Origin: DATEPR01 sp036503065
Lineage (GTDB): Bacteria; Actinomycetota; Actinomycetes; Mycobacteriales; Pseudonocardiaceae
Direction of reading: 5' to 3'
Assembly (NCBI GenBank): GCA_036503065.1
Contig: DASXXM010000053.1
Coordinates: forward strand, 1-52,486
DNA length: 52,486 nt
The notes beneath the pieces are model-generated. The model worked only from the letters and a program-made list of their open reading frames with translations. It ran no database searches and was not told the origin of the DNA. Of the stretch, positions 1 to 9,027 are shown in pieces; position 1 is the first letter of the stretch, and each line of letters starts with the position of its first letter. A program made the translations under genes and the position numbers.

Positions 1-1
1 G

Positions 2-1069
2 CACATCGCTCGCCTTCGACTGCGTCCCTTCGATGACGCGGATGCGAACGACCTGTTCGCGCTACACAGCAACGCCTACGTGTTGCGCTACTGGGACGCG
101 CCACCGTGGAGCGAACGCGTGCGCGCCGAGCGGTTCATCGCGGCTTGCCGGCAGATGGCAGAGGAGGGCACCGGGGCGCGGCTGGCCGTGGATCGTGTCT
201 GCGACGGGGCCTTCATCGGCTGGTGCAGCCTGAATCGATGGAATCCGGACTACCGCAGCGCGTCGCTGGGCTACTGCTACAACGAGGCGGCGTGGGGCCA
301 TGGCTACGCGACGGAGGCGGCGCGCGCTTTGCTGCGGTGGGCATTCGACACGCTTGACCTGAATCGCGTCCAGGCTGAAACCGACACACGCAACGTGGCA
401 TCTGCCCGGGTGCTGGAGAAGCTCGGGTTCGTGCGTGAAGGGACGTTGCGGGAAGACTGCGTCGTGAACGGCGACGTCTCCGACTCGTGGGTCTACGGGC
501 TGATCAGGCGGGAGTGGCGGCCCTCGTCCGAGCCGGTTCCAGATGATCTCGATCTACGTCCATATCAAGGAGAGCACAAGGCCATGCCGTACGACTCCAC
601 GCCAGACACGCTGCGGCATAGCCTGCGGGTCGCCGAGCTGATGGGCGAGCTGATCAAGGAGTTGCTTGACCGGTCGGTCCGACACGACCTGAGCAAGACT
701 CGCGAGCCGGAGCAGGCCGTCTACGACAAGTTCGTGCCACAGTTGCGCGCCACGACCTACGGCGGCGCGGAGTATCTGACCCTGGTCGCAGCGATGGGCG
801 AGGGGCTACGACACCACTACGCGCACAACCGTCATCACCCAGAACACTTTGCCGACGGGATCAACGGCATGACCCTGGTCGACCTGGTCGAGATGCTGGT
901 GGACTGGCAGGCGTCCACCGAACGGACCTCGCACGGTGACCTCGCGGCCAGCCTGACGATCAACGGCGAACGGTTCAATATCGCACCACAACTGATGGAC
1001 ATCCTGGCGAACACCGCTCGCCACTTCGGGTGGCTGGCCGCGGAGCCAGACCACAACGCGGCGCCCTGA
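2..1069 (+). CDS. GNAT acetyltransferase fused to DUF5662 domain, 5' end missing
   Basis: The reading frame is open from the left edge, so the true start lies outside the window. The first ~180 residues look like a RimJ/RimL-type GNAT that acetylates an amino group from acetyl-CoA: LRLRPFDDADA near the start, then GYCYNEAAWGHGYATEAARALL as the acetyl-CoA loop and ASARVLEKLGFVREG. After a short linker comes a second domain beginning at an in-frame ATG (584) that resembles DUF5662, with RHDLSK and a His-rich RHHYAHNRHHPEHF-like helix that could bind metal. An AAGGAG lies 11 bp before this ATG, so the second domain might also be translated separately. No stop separates the two. It converges on the minus-strand cluster, and its target is unknown. 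Confidence 0.75.
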   Translation, partial: HIARLRLRPFDDADANDLFALHSNAYVLRYWDAPPWSERVRAERFIAACRQMAEEGTGARLAVDRVCDGAFIGWCSLNRWNPDYRSASLGYCYNEAAWGHGYATEAARALLRWAFDTLDLNRVQAETDTRNVASARVLEKLGFVREGTLREDCVVNGDVSDSWVYGLIRREWRPSSEPVPDDLDLRPYQGEHKAMPYDSTPDTLRHSLRVAELMGELIKELLDRSVRHDLSKTREPEQAVYDKFVPQLRATTYGGAEYLTLVAAMGEGLRHHYAHNRHHPEHFADGINGMTLVDLVEMLVDWQASTERTSHGDLAASLTINGERFNIAPQLMDILANTARHFGWLAAEPDHNAAP

Positions 1070-1278
1070 CACGGCGTGGCCACCGGGATCGACACTGGCC
1101 ACAACATCGACGAGGCGTCCCAGCAACAGCCGGAGGGTTAGCGTTGTGCGTCGAGTCGGCGGCCTACCACCGCGCGGGCTGCGGGACGAGTTTCTTGATC
1201 GCGGAGCCGGGTGCGGTGGTCGTCCAACGGTTCGACGGCGGCCCGTGTAGTCCCATTTCGGGGTGAAGCCGTACCCAT

Positions 1279-2526
1279 TCAGTGCGACGGCTCGGATGGT
1301 GCCATGGCTCCGGGGCGCCACACGTAGACGAACTCCAGCGTCCGCACGGCGTCCCGGGCGTCCAGCAGAGCCTGGTCCGGGGTGTCGCCGACGGTGATCA
1401 CCAGGGCGGACCGATCGCCGCTCTGGCGTACCTCGGTCTGCGGTGAGCCGGGCTGCCGCAGCAGGTCGACGCGCATCACGGTCGGTCGGTCGCGGACCTG
1501 GTCGACGTTGCGCACCTCGACCAGGGTGTTCGTCGGCGGGCCTGCCGGGTCGGCGTACCAGATGACGGCGTTGCGGCGGTGTGGGACCGGGTCGGGCAGT
1601 AGTGGTGTCACGTCGGTGCCGATGCCCTGGCGGGCGACGAGGTCGTTCAGGTCCACGCCGGTGGCGAGCTGGACCAGGTCCATGATCGAGTCGCCGCCGA
1701 TCCGGTTGTGCGTCTCCACGATGCGCGGACCCTGCGCGGTCAGGATGATTTCGGTGTGTGACGGGCAGTCGTGGAAGGACAGCGCGTCCAGGGCGCGCCG
1801 TACGTAGGCGATGATCGACTCGCGAGTCGGGGCGTCCAGCGGCGCGGGCACCAGGTGTCCACGTTCGACGAACGTGGTGTCGTCCTTGAACTTCTTGGTG
1901 ATCGCGACGAGGTGGTGCGTTGTGCCCACGGAGATGCCCTCGACGCTGAACTCCTCGCCCACCAGGAACTCCTCGACCAGCACACCCCGCTCCAGGGCGT
2001 CCGCGCCGACCCGCAGCAGGGCCGTGTCGATGTCTGCCGGCGTGTCCACCCTGGTGACCCCTACGCTGGCCTCACCGGCGGCAGGCTTGACGATGCATGG
2101 CAGCCCGACACGGTCGATGGCGGCGACCACCGCCGTGCGGCCCCGCGCCAGCTCGTGGCGGCAACCGGGGACCTCGTGTTTCTCCAGGATCTGCCGCATC
2201 GTGGCCTTGTCCAGCACCCGGCCGAACAACTCGATGTCGACCACGGTCTGGATGTCGAACCGCTCGCTGACGGCGGCCACGATCGGATAGGTGTGCTCGT
2301 TGAACGCGGCCACCGCGTCGAACGGCGCCGCGCGGTGCAGCACACCGGCGATGTCCACCCACGTCGCGATGGGCGCGTCGTCGTCCAGGATCACCACGTG
2401 TTCGTACCGGCCGACCGCGTCACCGGGCCGAGCCCGGCCCTTCGGCACGAACAGGACGAGTTCGTGACCGAGCTCGAACAGCCGGTCGTGACACATCCGG
2501 TTGGTGCCGACCACCAGGACTCGCAC
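1279..2526 (-). CDS. ATP-grasp carboxylate-amine ligase (copy 1)
   Basis: This 415-residue protein has ATP-grasp architecture: an N-terminal pre-ATP-grasp domain (MRVLVVGTNRMC), an ATP-binding lysine segment (CIVKPAAGEASVGV, about 145-160), the hinge LVEEFLVGEEFSVEG and the metal/phosphate segment RIVETHNRIGGDS. Such enzymes activate a carboxylate as acyl-phosphate and join it to an amine, as in L-amino-acid ligases and carnosine-synthase-like proteins. The start is GTG with AAGGAA 8 bp upstream. It is the last gene of the left operon, 12 bp after the MFS gene, and is paralogous to the ATP-grasp gene at 3783-4979. It probably makes an amide bond in the product; its substrate cannot be read from the sequence. 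Confidence 0.85.
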   Translation of the reverse strand: MRVLVVGTNRMCHDRLFELGHELVLFVPKGRARPGDAVGRYEHVVILDDDAPIATWVDIAGVLHRAAPFDAVAAFNEHTYPIVAAVSERFDIQTVVDIELFGRVLDKATMRQILEKHEVPGCRHELARGRTAVVAAIDRVGLPCIVKPAAGEASVGVTRVDTPADIDTALLRVGADALERGVLVEEFLVGEEFSVEGISVGTTHHLVAITKKFKDDTTFVERGHLVPAPLDAPTRESIIAYVRRALDALSFHDCPSHTEIILTAQGPRIVETHNRIGGDSIMDLVQLATGVDLNDLVARQGIGTDVTPLLPDPVPHRRNAVIWYADPAGPPTNTLVEVRNVDQVRDRPTVMRVDLLRQPGSPQTEVRQSGDRSALVITVGDTPDQALLDARDAVRTLEFVYVWRPGAMAPSEPSH

Positions 2527-2538
2527 CGCGTGGGTTCC

Positions 2539-3786
2539 TTACGTAGACGGGACAGTGCTGGCCACCTGATGCTCGGCGGTGGCAAGCGCACGCAGTCCGG
2601 CGCTGGTCCGGCGCAGCCGATGGGTGACGACCGCGGCCAGCAACGCCAGCGCCGCCGCGACCAACCAGAACTCCCGGCCGTGACCACTACCGGCCAACCA
2701 TCGGTACACCGCCACGCCGAGACCGCCACCGACACCCTCGCCGATGGCGTCGCCCATGGAGAACAGACCGTAGCCGATGGCCCGGCTGTGACTGCCCAGC
2801 AGGCGCAGCAGCAGCACGTCCATGGTCGGCACGAACATCATCTCGGCGAGAGTGAAGATCACGACACCGAGTACCGCGCCAAGATAGCCGGGCACCAGGA
2901 AGATCGTGGCGAAGGCCAGGGCGAACAGCGCGTAGGACGTCACAGCGGCGATCAGCTGCCGCCCACCGGTCAGGCGTTCGGTCAGCCAGGTCACGCCCAA
3001 CTGCGCCACCACGATGAACAGCGCGTTGATCGTGTAGAGCCAGCCGAGCGCGCCCGTGGCGTGCAACGTGGTCGACACGTGCAGGGCCAGCGCGTTGAAC
3101 AGTTGGCCGTAACAGAACCAGCCCAGCAGATTGATCAACATGAACGACGCCATGCCCGGCAGCCGCAGCACGGTGAGGTAGCTGCGCAGCGACGACCCGG
3201 TCGCCCGCACCCGGCTGTCGGGCCGGCTCCGCGAGTAGTTCAGGAACGTCATCAGGCCGGCGATGCCGTAGACGATCGACACCCCGGTCAGCACGTAGCC
3301 CTGGTGGTGCCGGTTGACGAAGAACAGCGCCACCGGGGCCGCGACCGCCGACGCCACGTTCACCGCGATGTTCACCATGGAGAACAGCCGGGCACGGTTG
3401 CCGGTTCGGTCGCTGGCGGCGGCGGCGAGCTGCTTGCTGGCCAGCGCGTTGACCGAGACGCCGAGACCGGCGATGGCCAACGCGACTGCGGTGAGCGCCA
3501 AGCCGCCGACGAGCCGCAGGCACACGAAACCGGCGGCCGCGATCCAGCAGCCCAGCAACACCGAGGACGCCGCCGAGATCCGGTCCAGCCAGCGTGCCAA
3601 CGGCACCTTCGCGACCTTGTTGGTGAGCGTGAACACCAGGATCAGGAATCCGGTCTGGGCGGCGGTGAAACCGGCGGCTGTCAGCGACACGGCGAGTGTC
3701 GACAACAAGCCGAACAGGCCCAGGTTGGTCATGAAGTAGTGCGACGTGATGTGCCGGGCGGCCTTGCCGGCCGCCGGGTCACTCAT
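2539..3786 (-). CDS. MFS exporter
   Basis: This 415-residue, very hydrophobic protein has about 12 predicted membrane segments, and the family is the major facilitator superfamily. The RWLDR motif after the second helix fits the loop 2-3 signature. The start ATG (3786) overlaps the stop of the preceding ATP-grasp gene as ATGA, which fixes the start and indicates translational coupling. Being embedded between two ATP-grasp ligases, it most likely exports the final product or an intermediate, or gives self-protection. The substrate is inference. Confidence 0.85.
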   Translation of the reverse strand: MSDPAAGKAARHITSHYFMTNLGLFGLLSTLAVSLTAAGFTAAQTGFLILVFTLTNKVAKVPLARWLDRISAASSVLLGCWIAAAGFVCLRLVGGLALTAVALAIAGLGVSVNALASKQLAAAASDRTGNRARLFSMVNIAVNVASAVAAPVALFFVNRHHQGYVLTGVSIVYGIAGLMTFLNYSRSRPDSRVRATGSSLRSYLTVLRLPGMASFMLINLLGWFCYGQLFNALALHVSTTLHATGALGWLYTINALFIVVAQLGVTWLTERLTGGRQLIAAVTSYALFALAFATIFLVPGYLGAVLGVVIFTLAEMMFVPTMDVLLLRLLGSHSRAIGYGLFSMGDAIGEGVGGGLGVAVYRWLAGSGHGREFWLVAAALALLAAVVTHRLRRTSAGLRALATAEHQVASTVPST

Positions 3787-4979
3787 CGGGGCACCCGGTC
3801 GACCCGCACCATGGCGTGTGCCGCGTCGGCCTTCGCCACCGCGTCGTCGGTGCTGTCGCCCGTGCACAGCACGTACCCCTGGCGCAGGTTGGACGAGGTG
3901 AGCCTGCCGAGTTCCTGTCCGGCCGCCAGCGAGCACACCAGCCGGTGCACGCCCGTCGCGGCGCGCGCCGCTGCCACGCCGGTGACGTCGAGCACGGTGC
4001 TGTTCTCGTAGCCGAAGAACCGGATCGCGGCTGCCTTCGCCTGCGCCACACGGTCCGGCGCCGGCAGGCCGAGCAGCGCGGTCAGTGTCTCGGCGATCAT
4101 GTCGACACCGCTGGCCAGTTCGCACATCTCCCAGATCTGGTCGCCGCCGATCCTGGTCTGTGCCTCGATCAGACGCGGACCGGCCGGGGTCAGCCGCAGT
4201 TCGGAGTGCACCGGACCGGTCCGTTGGTCGATCAGGGTCAGGAACGAGGTGATCAGCTCGTCCACCGCGGCCCGGTCCCGTTCGCCCAGCCGGGCGGGCT
4301 GTTGGTGGCCCAGTTCCACGAAACCGGGCAGTCCGGTGGTGATCTTCTCAGTGACCATGACGATCTCGTGCACGCCGTCGCGGGACACGGACTCGACGCT
4401 GTACTCCGGGCCGGTCAGGTACTCCTCTGCCAGCAACGGCCCGGTCTCCACCGTGCTGGTCCAGCCCCAGCGTTCGGCCAGTTCGGCCTCGGTCGCCACG
4501 AAGAACACGCCCTCGCTGAGGCCGCCCGCCCTCGGCTTCAGCACGATCGGCAGACCACCGAGTTCGGCCATGAAGGCACGTGCGTCGGCCGGTGTCGCGC
4601 ACACCCGGTGCCGCACCGGGCTGAGCCCGTGCCGGTCGAGCAGTTCGCGGGTCCTGGTCTTGTCCCTGGTCCGCAGCACCGCGGTCAGGTTGTCGCCGGC
4701 CAGCCCCAACTCGATCGCGCAGCGGGAGGCCGGCTCCAACCCGTACTCGGTGAACGACAGGACCGCGTCGAACGGGTCCTCGGCGTGCCAGGCACGAATC
4801 GTCGGCAGGATCCGGTCCAGGTCGCGGTAGTCCAGCACGGCGTAGTGGCTGGCGCCGGCGGACTGTGCCTCGGTGACCCGTTCCGGAATCTGAATCATCG
4901 AATAACGCAGGCCAAGGCCGTGTACCTTGGGCAGTTCGTGACCACGGCCGCCAACCAGCAGTACGTGCTTACCGTTCAT
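3783..4979 (-). CDS. ATP-grasp carboxylate-amine ligase (copy 2)
   Basis: This ~398-residue ATP-grasp protein has the N-terminal HVLLVGGRGHE nucleotide-fold start, the ATP-binding IVLKPRAGGLSEGV segment, LLAEEYLTGPEYSVE and RLIEAQTRIGGDQIWEM with the metal ligands. It is related to copy 1 (same order of motifs) but clearly diverged, so the two probably perform different couplings. ATG 4979 has GGGGGA 8 bp upstream; another in-frame ATG at 4988 lies inside that element. The stop overlaps the start of the MFS gene (ATGA). As with copy 1, the expected chemistry is acyl-phosphate formation and amide ligation, possibly of a hydrazino or amino acid, or onto a short peptide. That last point is speculation. 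Confidence 0.85.
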   Translation of the reverse strand: MNGKHVLLVGGRGHELPKVHGLGLRYSMIQIPERVTEAQSAGASHYAVLDYRDLDRILPTIRAWHAEDPFDAVLSFTEYGLEPASRCAIELGLAGDNLTAVLRTRDKTRTRELLDRHGLSPVRHRVCATPADARAFMAELGGLPIVLKPRAGGLSEGVFFVATEAELAERWGWTSTVETGPLLAEEYLTGPEYSVESVSRDGVHEIVMVTEKITTGLPGFVELGHQQPARLGERDRAAVDELITSFLTLIDQRTGPVHSELRLTPAGPRLIEAQTRIGGDQIWEMCELASGVDMIAETLTALLGLPAPDRVAQAKAAAIRFFGYENSTVLDVTGVAAARAATGVHRLVCSLAAGQELGRLTSSNLRQGYVLCTGDSTDDAVAKADAAHAMVRVDRVPR

Positions 4980-5072
4980 GGCGCCCATCCCCCGCTCGTA
5001 CCCGCCACTTCTCAGTGGACGGACCGGACTATACCGATTCGTGTGCGAACGACACCGTGCGGTCGGTCACCG

Positions 5073-6029
5073 TTACTGGCGCAGTCGGGACAGATCGATA
5101 TTCATCTGGTGTGCCAGCGCGCGACCCCGATTCATCACCACGTCGAACAGTTCGGAGTGCGTTTCCCGCAACTCGTCGGGGTTCAACGCCAAGGCGAGCA
5201 GTTCGCCGATGCGCTGCCGGATGTGGGCACGCAGGTTCGCCTCGTCGAGGCACTTGCGCCCAAGGCCGATGGAGTCGCTGCGCAATTCGATCCGGTGGAA
5301 CCACCACGCCGGCAGGTACAACACGTCGCCGGGGGACAGCACGAAACGGGTGAGCTGGGTGTCGGCCGACTTGCACAGCGCGTCGAGGTCGATATCGCCA
5401 CGCTGGTCCCGGCGCAGTTCCGCCTTGGGGCCCATGATGTACCAGAGTTTCTCGCCCACGATCTGCGCGTGCATCACGTCGACCGAGTACGAGTCCTGAT
5501 GCAGTCGGGTGATGCCGCCCCGCTGCCCGATCCATAGCTGGTGGTTGGTTGCGGCCGCGTCGCCGTAGAGATCCCGACGGAAGTCGTAGTGCGCGATGTC
5601 CAGCTCCGGCAGATCGTCGGCCAGTTCCGGGCACGTCGTCTTGTAGTACCACTCCTGTAGGTAGATCGGCGGCGCACCGCTGTTCGCGCTGTCGGCCAGC
5701 AGTCGCGCGAACTCGCCGAACGTGGTCTTCCTGGCCGCCCGGCTGGTGTAGCTGTCCACGATGACGGGCACGTCCGCGCACCGCCGCGCCAGGTCGTCGA
5801 ACGACCAGGTGCGCACGGCCGGCCAGTCGGCGGCCCGACCGGTCAGCACCACGGGACGGCCCGGCAGCCGGTACTCCCGTTCGAAGTCGGCCAGCGTCAG
5901 GTCCGCGCGCCGCTCGATGTCCGGCGCGTCGGCCAGCATGTCCGCGAGCGGTCCGTCGTGAAAGGACCGTTCGACCGCGGCGAGGCTCTCCAGGTCCCGT
6001 CGCTTCAGCAGATTCTCCTCAGCCTGCAC
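5073..6029 (-). CDS. JmjC/cupin_8-type Fe(II)/2-oxoglutarate oxygenase
   Basis: This 318-residue protein has the JmjC-like facial triad: H177 and D179 in RLHQDSYSVD, and H245 in AWWFHRIEL, after a typical LSPGDVLYLPAWW strand. Family members are soluble Fe(II)/2-oxoglutarate dioxygenases that hydroxylate amino acids, peptides or small molecules. K194 (VGEKLWYIMG) is placed to bind 2-oxoglutarate. The start is GTG 6029 with GGGAG 10 bp upstream, and the gene overlaps the end of the hydrolase gene by 11 bp. An 93-bp gap follows before the next gene, the widest in the left operon. It likely adds a hydroxyl group to the product or building block; desaturation is also possible. Confidence 0.8.
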   Translation of the reverse strand: MQAEENLLKRRDLESLAAVERSFHDGPLADMLADAPDIERRADLTLADFEREYRLPGRPVVLTGRAADWPAVRTWSFDDLARRCADVPVIVDSYTSRAARKTTFGEFARLLADSANSGAPPIYLQEWYYKTTCPELADDLPELDIAHYDFRRDLYGDAAATNHQLWIGQRGGITRLHQDSYSVDVMHAQIVGEKLWYIMGPKAELRRDQRGDIDLDALCKSADTQLTRFVLSPGDVLYLPAWWFHRIELRSDSIGLGRKCLDEANLRAHIRQRIGELLALALNPDELRETHSELFDVVMNRGRALAHQMNIDLSRLRQ

Positions 6030-6753
6030 GGCTTGTCATCTCCCTTGGTATGGATGTCGATGTGTTCAGCAGTCGCAGCACGGCCTGCGTGATCTCGGCC
6101 CGCGGCGCCGGCTGGTCCGGCAGCCAGCGGTGGACCAGGTGATCGCAGTCGTCGATCCAGATGACCTCGGTGGACTTGGCGTTGCGCGCGTTGTCCAGGT
6201 AGCCGTCGATCACGGCCGGCGGAATGACCTGGTCCCCGCGTGTGGCGACGATCAGCAGATCACCGTCGAACTCACGGATGCCGGCGTAGGCGGGGGAGTC
6301 CGGGTAGTTGTTCGGCGCGGACAGGCTGCCGTCGAAGCGCAGGTCCGCCGCGCCGGCCGGATACGCCGCCGGGCAGAACAGCACGAGGCCGCGCGGCCGC
6401 AGTTCGGGCACTGTCGTGGCCGCGAGGTGCGCGCCCATGCTCGTGCCCAGCAGCACCCGTGGTGCTTCCCCGACCAGCCATTCGGCTGCGGCCAGGGTTT
6501 CCAGCCGGCGGCCGCGCAGCGTCGACTCGGTGAGCATGCCGGTGCTGTCTCCGTTGCCGGAGAATTCGAAGGTGACCGAGCCGTGGCCGGCCGCGGCGAG
6601 GTCGTCCAGCAGGTACCGGATGCGACCGCGGGTGGACGTGGCGCCGAGGCCGTGCAGTGCCAGCACGGCCGCGTCGGTCCGACCGTCCGGTGTGATCCGG
6701 GTGCCCGCGAGGCGTTGTTCGTTGGCGGTGAAGAAGAAGTCCTCGGTGTGCAC
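6019..6753 (-). CDS. alpha/beta hydrolase
   Basis: This 244-residue alpha/beta hydrolase has the oxyanion segment ALHGLGATS, nucleophile elbow GTSMG (S105), acid in TRGDQVIPP (D174) and histidine in DDCDHLVHRW (H205). The triad is complete, so it should be an active serine hydrolase (esterase, amidase or thioesterase-like). I chose GTG 6753 because the homologous part begins there and GAGGGAG lies 11 bp upstream; an ATG at 6819 would overlap the GNAT gene and lacks a binding site. In the operon it sits between a GNAT and the JmjC-like enzyme. Roles in deacylation or product release are possible but unproven. Confidence 0.75.
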   Translation of the reverse strand: MHTEDFFFTANEQRLAGTRITPDGRTDAAVLALHGLGATSTRGRIRYLLDDLAAAGHGSVTFEFSGNGDSTGMLTESTLRGRRLETLAAAEWLVGEAPRVLLGTSMGAHLAATTVPELRPRGLVLFCPAAYPAGAADLRFDGSLSAPNNYPDSPAYAGIREFDGDLLIVATRGDQVIPPAVIDGYLDNARNAKSTEVIWIDDCDHLVHRWLPDQPAPRAEITQAVLRLLNTSTSIPREMTSRAG

Positions 6754-6784
6754 GGTGGTGGCAACTCCCTCGGTACGGTGGTGG

Positions 6785-7375
6785 TCAGCCGGCTGCGGTG
6801 AAGCGCTGCCGGCGCACATCCGGCCACTCGTCGCGCAGGATGCTGTAGTAGATGACGTCCCGGCGCCGGCCGCCGGGCATGTAGTTGAAGCTGCGCAGCA
6901 CGCCCTCCTCGGTGGCGCCGATGCCGACCAGTCCGGCCCGCGCGCCGGTGTTCAGCACGTCGGTCTTGAACTCGACCCGTTCGCAGCCCAGTTCGTCGAA
7001 GGCGTGGTCGAGCATGGCCAGTTTCGCGGCCCGGTTGATGCCGGTGCGCCGGGCCGACGCGCACACCCAGGACCAACCGATCTCGATCCGGCGGTCCGCC
7101 TTCGCCAGGTTGCCGTAGGCGCTGCTGCCGACGATCCGGCCGGTCTCCTCGTCGACGATGGCGAACACGATGCGGGTACCGGTGAGGGTGTCCCGGATCG
7201 CGCTTTCCACGAACGTCGCCAGATCCTCGTTCGTCTCGATCCGCGTGACGAAGTAGCGCCAGGTCTCCGGCTCGAACACGATGTCACCGAAGGCCGCGGC
7301 ATCCGTGACCCGGATGCGGCGCAGACTGACCCGGTGGTTGGACAGTTTGGCGTTGGCCAGTTCGTCCCAGCTCAT
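6785..7375 (-). CDS. GNAT N-acyltransferase (RimJ/RimL-like)
   Basis: This 196-residue GNAT has RRIRVTDAAAF near the N-terminus, FAIVDEETGRIVGSSAYGN (beta strands 2-4), IGWSWVCASARRTGINRAAKLAML as the acyl-CoA loop and ERVEFKTDVLNTGARAGLVGIGATEEG at the C-terminal part. The ATG overlaps the stop of the AMP-ligase gene as ATGA. In triacsin-type pathways a GNAT acylates hydrazinoacetic acid, so N-acylation of a hydrazine intermediate is an attractive role here. That is inference from context; acetyl-, succinyl- or other acyl donors cannot be told apart by eye. Confidence 0.8.
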   Translation of the reverse strand: MSWDELANAKLSNHRVSLRRIRVTDAAAFGDIVFEPETWRYFVTRIETNEDLATFVESAIRDTLTGTRIVFAIVDEETGRIVGSSAYGNLAKADRRIEIGWSWVCASARRTGINRAAKLAMLDHAFDELGCERVEFKTDVLNTGARAGLVGIGATEEGVLRSFNYMPGGRRRDVIYYSILRDEWPDVRRQRFTAAG

Positions 7376-9027
7376 GACACCTCGATCTGTTCCTCGTGCG
7401 GGCGGGCGGCTGCATCCCTGACCAGTACCGGGGCACTGGCCAATGTGCCGTCGTTGTAGACGTCGTGTTCCTGGTAGACCAGTGCCAACTCGTCCGCGTA
7501 GCGACGGCCGATCTCGTTGCGCTTCAGCTTGAACTGGCCGCCCAGCAGTCCGTTGTCCATGGAAAACCGTTCGCAGGCCACCACCACGGCGTAGACGCGC
7601 TGTTCGTAGCGGAGCTCGGCGTTCAGTTTCGTCACCGCGTCGGCCAGCTTCTCGTGGTCGATGTCGGGTCCGGCCGGGGTGACGACCGCGGACAGGAACG
7701 GCTGCCCGTCGCCGAAGACCGCGCACTGGTGCACCTCGGGCAGCTCGCACAGCCGTTCCTCGACGGTCGGCACCAGGATGTTCAGCGCGCCGCTGAGCGT
7801 GACGATGTCGTCGACCCGGCCGTCGATGTAGAGGAAGCCGTCCTCGTCGACGTGGCCGAGGTCATAAGTCTTGACCTCGCCGGTGGGCAGGTAGACCTGC
7901 TCGCTGGCACCACGGGCCGACCAGGTGTAGCGGGTGTTGACCGGGAAGTCCGACGCGACGATCAGGACACCGTCCGCGTCGAACCGGATCCGCTTGTGCG
8001 GCAACACCTTGCCGACGCTGCCGACCCGGGCGGCGCCGGGGTGGTTCTTCGACACGATGCAGGTCTCGTTGAGCCCGTAGCCCTGGTACAGCGGCACGCC
8101 GGCGTCGTTGAAGAAGTCCAGCATCGCCCGGCCTGCCGGCGCCGAACCTGTCCACAGGTAGCGGATGCGGCCGCCGAGTTCGGCCTGGATGGCCGCGCGC
8201 CTGCCCTCGTTGTCCGCCGGCACGCCTGCTGTCTCCAGCCGGTGCCGGAGCTGGTCGAAGAAGCCGGGCACCCCCATGATCACGGTCGGTGCCGTGGCGC
8301 GCGCCACGTCGAACACGGCGAACCGGTCGGTCAGCGTGATGTCGTGCCGATGAGCCAGCGCCGAGTAGATCCAGTACCGCTGTTGCAGGTAGCGCACCGG
8401 CAGGAACACCAACAGGTTGTCCCCCGGCCCGTGCTCGAACATCTGCTGCACGGCGGACATTGAGCCGTTCACGCTCGCGACGGTGGCCTCGATGCCCTTG
8501 GGCGCACCGGTGCTGCCGGATGTCTGCTTGATCGCGAAGATGTCGGCCGGATCATGGTCGTGGCCCGCCGGCAGCGCGGTCGGATCGGTGTCGACGTCCT
8601 CGGCCCACGTGGCGACCAGGCCGATGTCGTGGGTGTCGCTGTCCGTCGCGTTCTCGGTGAACAGCAGCGTGAGTCCGAACTCGCGCACCACCTGTGCCGG
8701 CTCATACCGGCCCGGTTCGATGCCCGCGACCACCGCGCCCAGCTTGAGCACCGCCAGGTCGAGCAGCACCCACTCGATCCGGTTGCGGGCGATGATGCCG
8801 ACCCTGTTGCCCCGGCGCACGCCCAGCGCATCGAGGTGGACCGCGACCCTGGCCGCACACCGGTCGAGGTCGGCCAGGGTGAGCGAGCACATGCCTTCGT
8901 GCTCCCGGTCGCCCGTGCCCAGCGTGCCCGAGCGGGCCGACCACCAGATGCGATGTTCGGTGTCGTCACACGCCGTGCGGGCGATCATGTTGACGACGTC
9001 GATGATCGGTGAATCCAGCTGGGTCAT
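7372..9027 (-). CDS. AMP-dependent acyl ligase (ANL superfamily)
   Basis: This 551-residue ANL enzyme has the P-loop KQTSGSTGAPKG (about 180), the QGYGLNET motif and YDLGHVDEDGFLYIDGRVDDIV, ending with the catalytic-lysine region GGQFKLKRNEIGRRY. The ending is like long-chain acyl-CoA synthetases rather than NRPS adenylation domains. It activates a carboxylate as acyl-AMP, then transfers it to CoA, a carrier or an amine. It directly follows the cupin-MetRS gene (ATGA overlap), which suggests that its substrate is the hydrazino acid released by the cassette, as an AMP ligase does in triacsin assembly. No carrier protein gene is visible nearby, so the acceptor is open. Confidence 0.88.
   Translation of the reverse strand: MTQLDSPIIDVVNMIARTACDDTEHRIWWSARSGTLGTGDREHEGMCSLTLADLDRCAARVAVHLDALGVRRGNRVGIIARNRIEWVLLDLAVLKLGAVVAGIEPGRYEPAQVVREFGLTLLFTENATDSDTHDIGLVATWAEDVDTDPTALPAGHDHDPADIFAIKQTSGSTGAPKGIEATVASVNGSMSAVQQMFEHGPGDNLLVFLPVRYLQQRYWIYSALAHRHDITLTDRFAVFDVARATAPTVIMGVPGFFDQLRHRLETAGVPADNEGRRAAIQAELGGRIRYLWTGSAPAGRAMLDFFNDAGVPLYQGYGLNETCIVSKNHPGAARVGSVGKVLPHKRIRFDADGVLIVASDFPVNTRYTWSARGASEQVYLPTGEVKTYDLGHVDEDGFLYIDGRVDDIVTLSGALNILVPTVEERLCELPEVHQCAVFGDGQPFLSAVVTPAGPDIDHEKLADAVTKLNAELRYEQRVYAVVVACERFSMDNGLLGGQFKLKRNEIGRRYADELALVYQEHDVYNDGTLASAPVLVRDAAARPHEEQIEVS

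Noticed and set aside
1771..4011. Very long plus-strand open frame opposite ATP-grasp and MFS genes
   Set aside because: A codon-bias shadow rich in Arg, Gln, His and Gly with no domain; the minus-strand genes have clear family motifs.
3787..4125. N-terminal extension of the MFS protein
   Set aside because: It overlaps the ATP-grasp gene in another frame and is Arg/Gly-rich shadow sequence; the ATGA overlap fixes the start at 3786.
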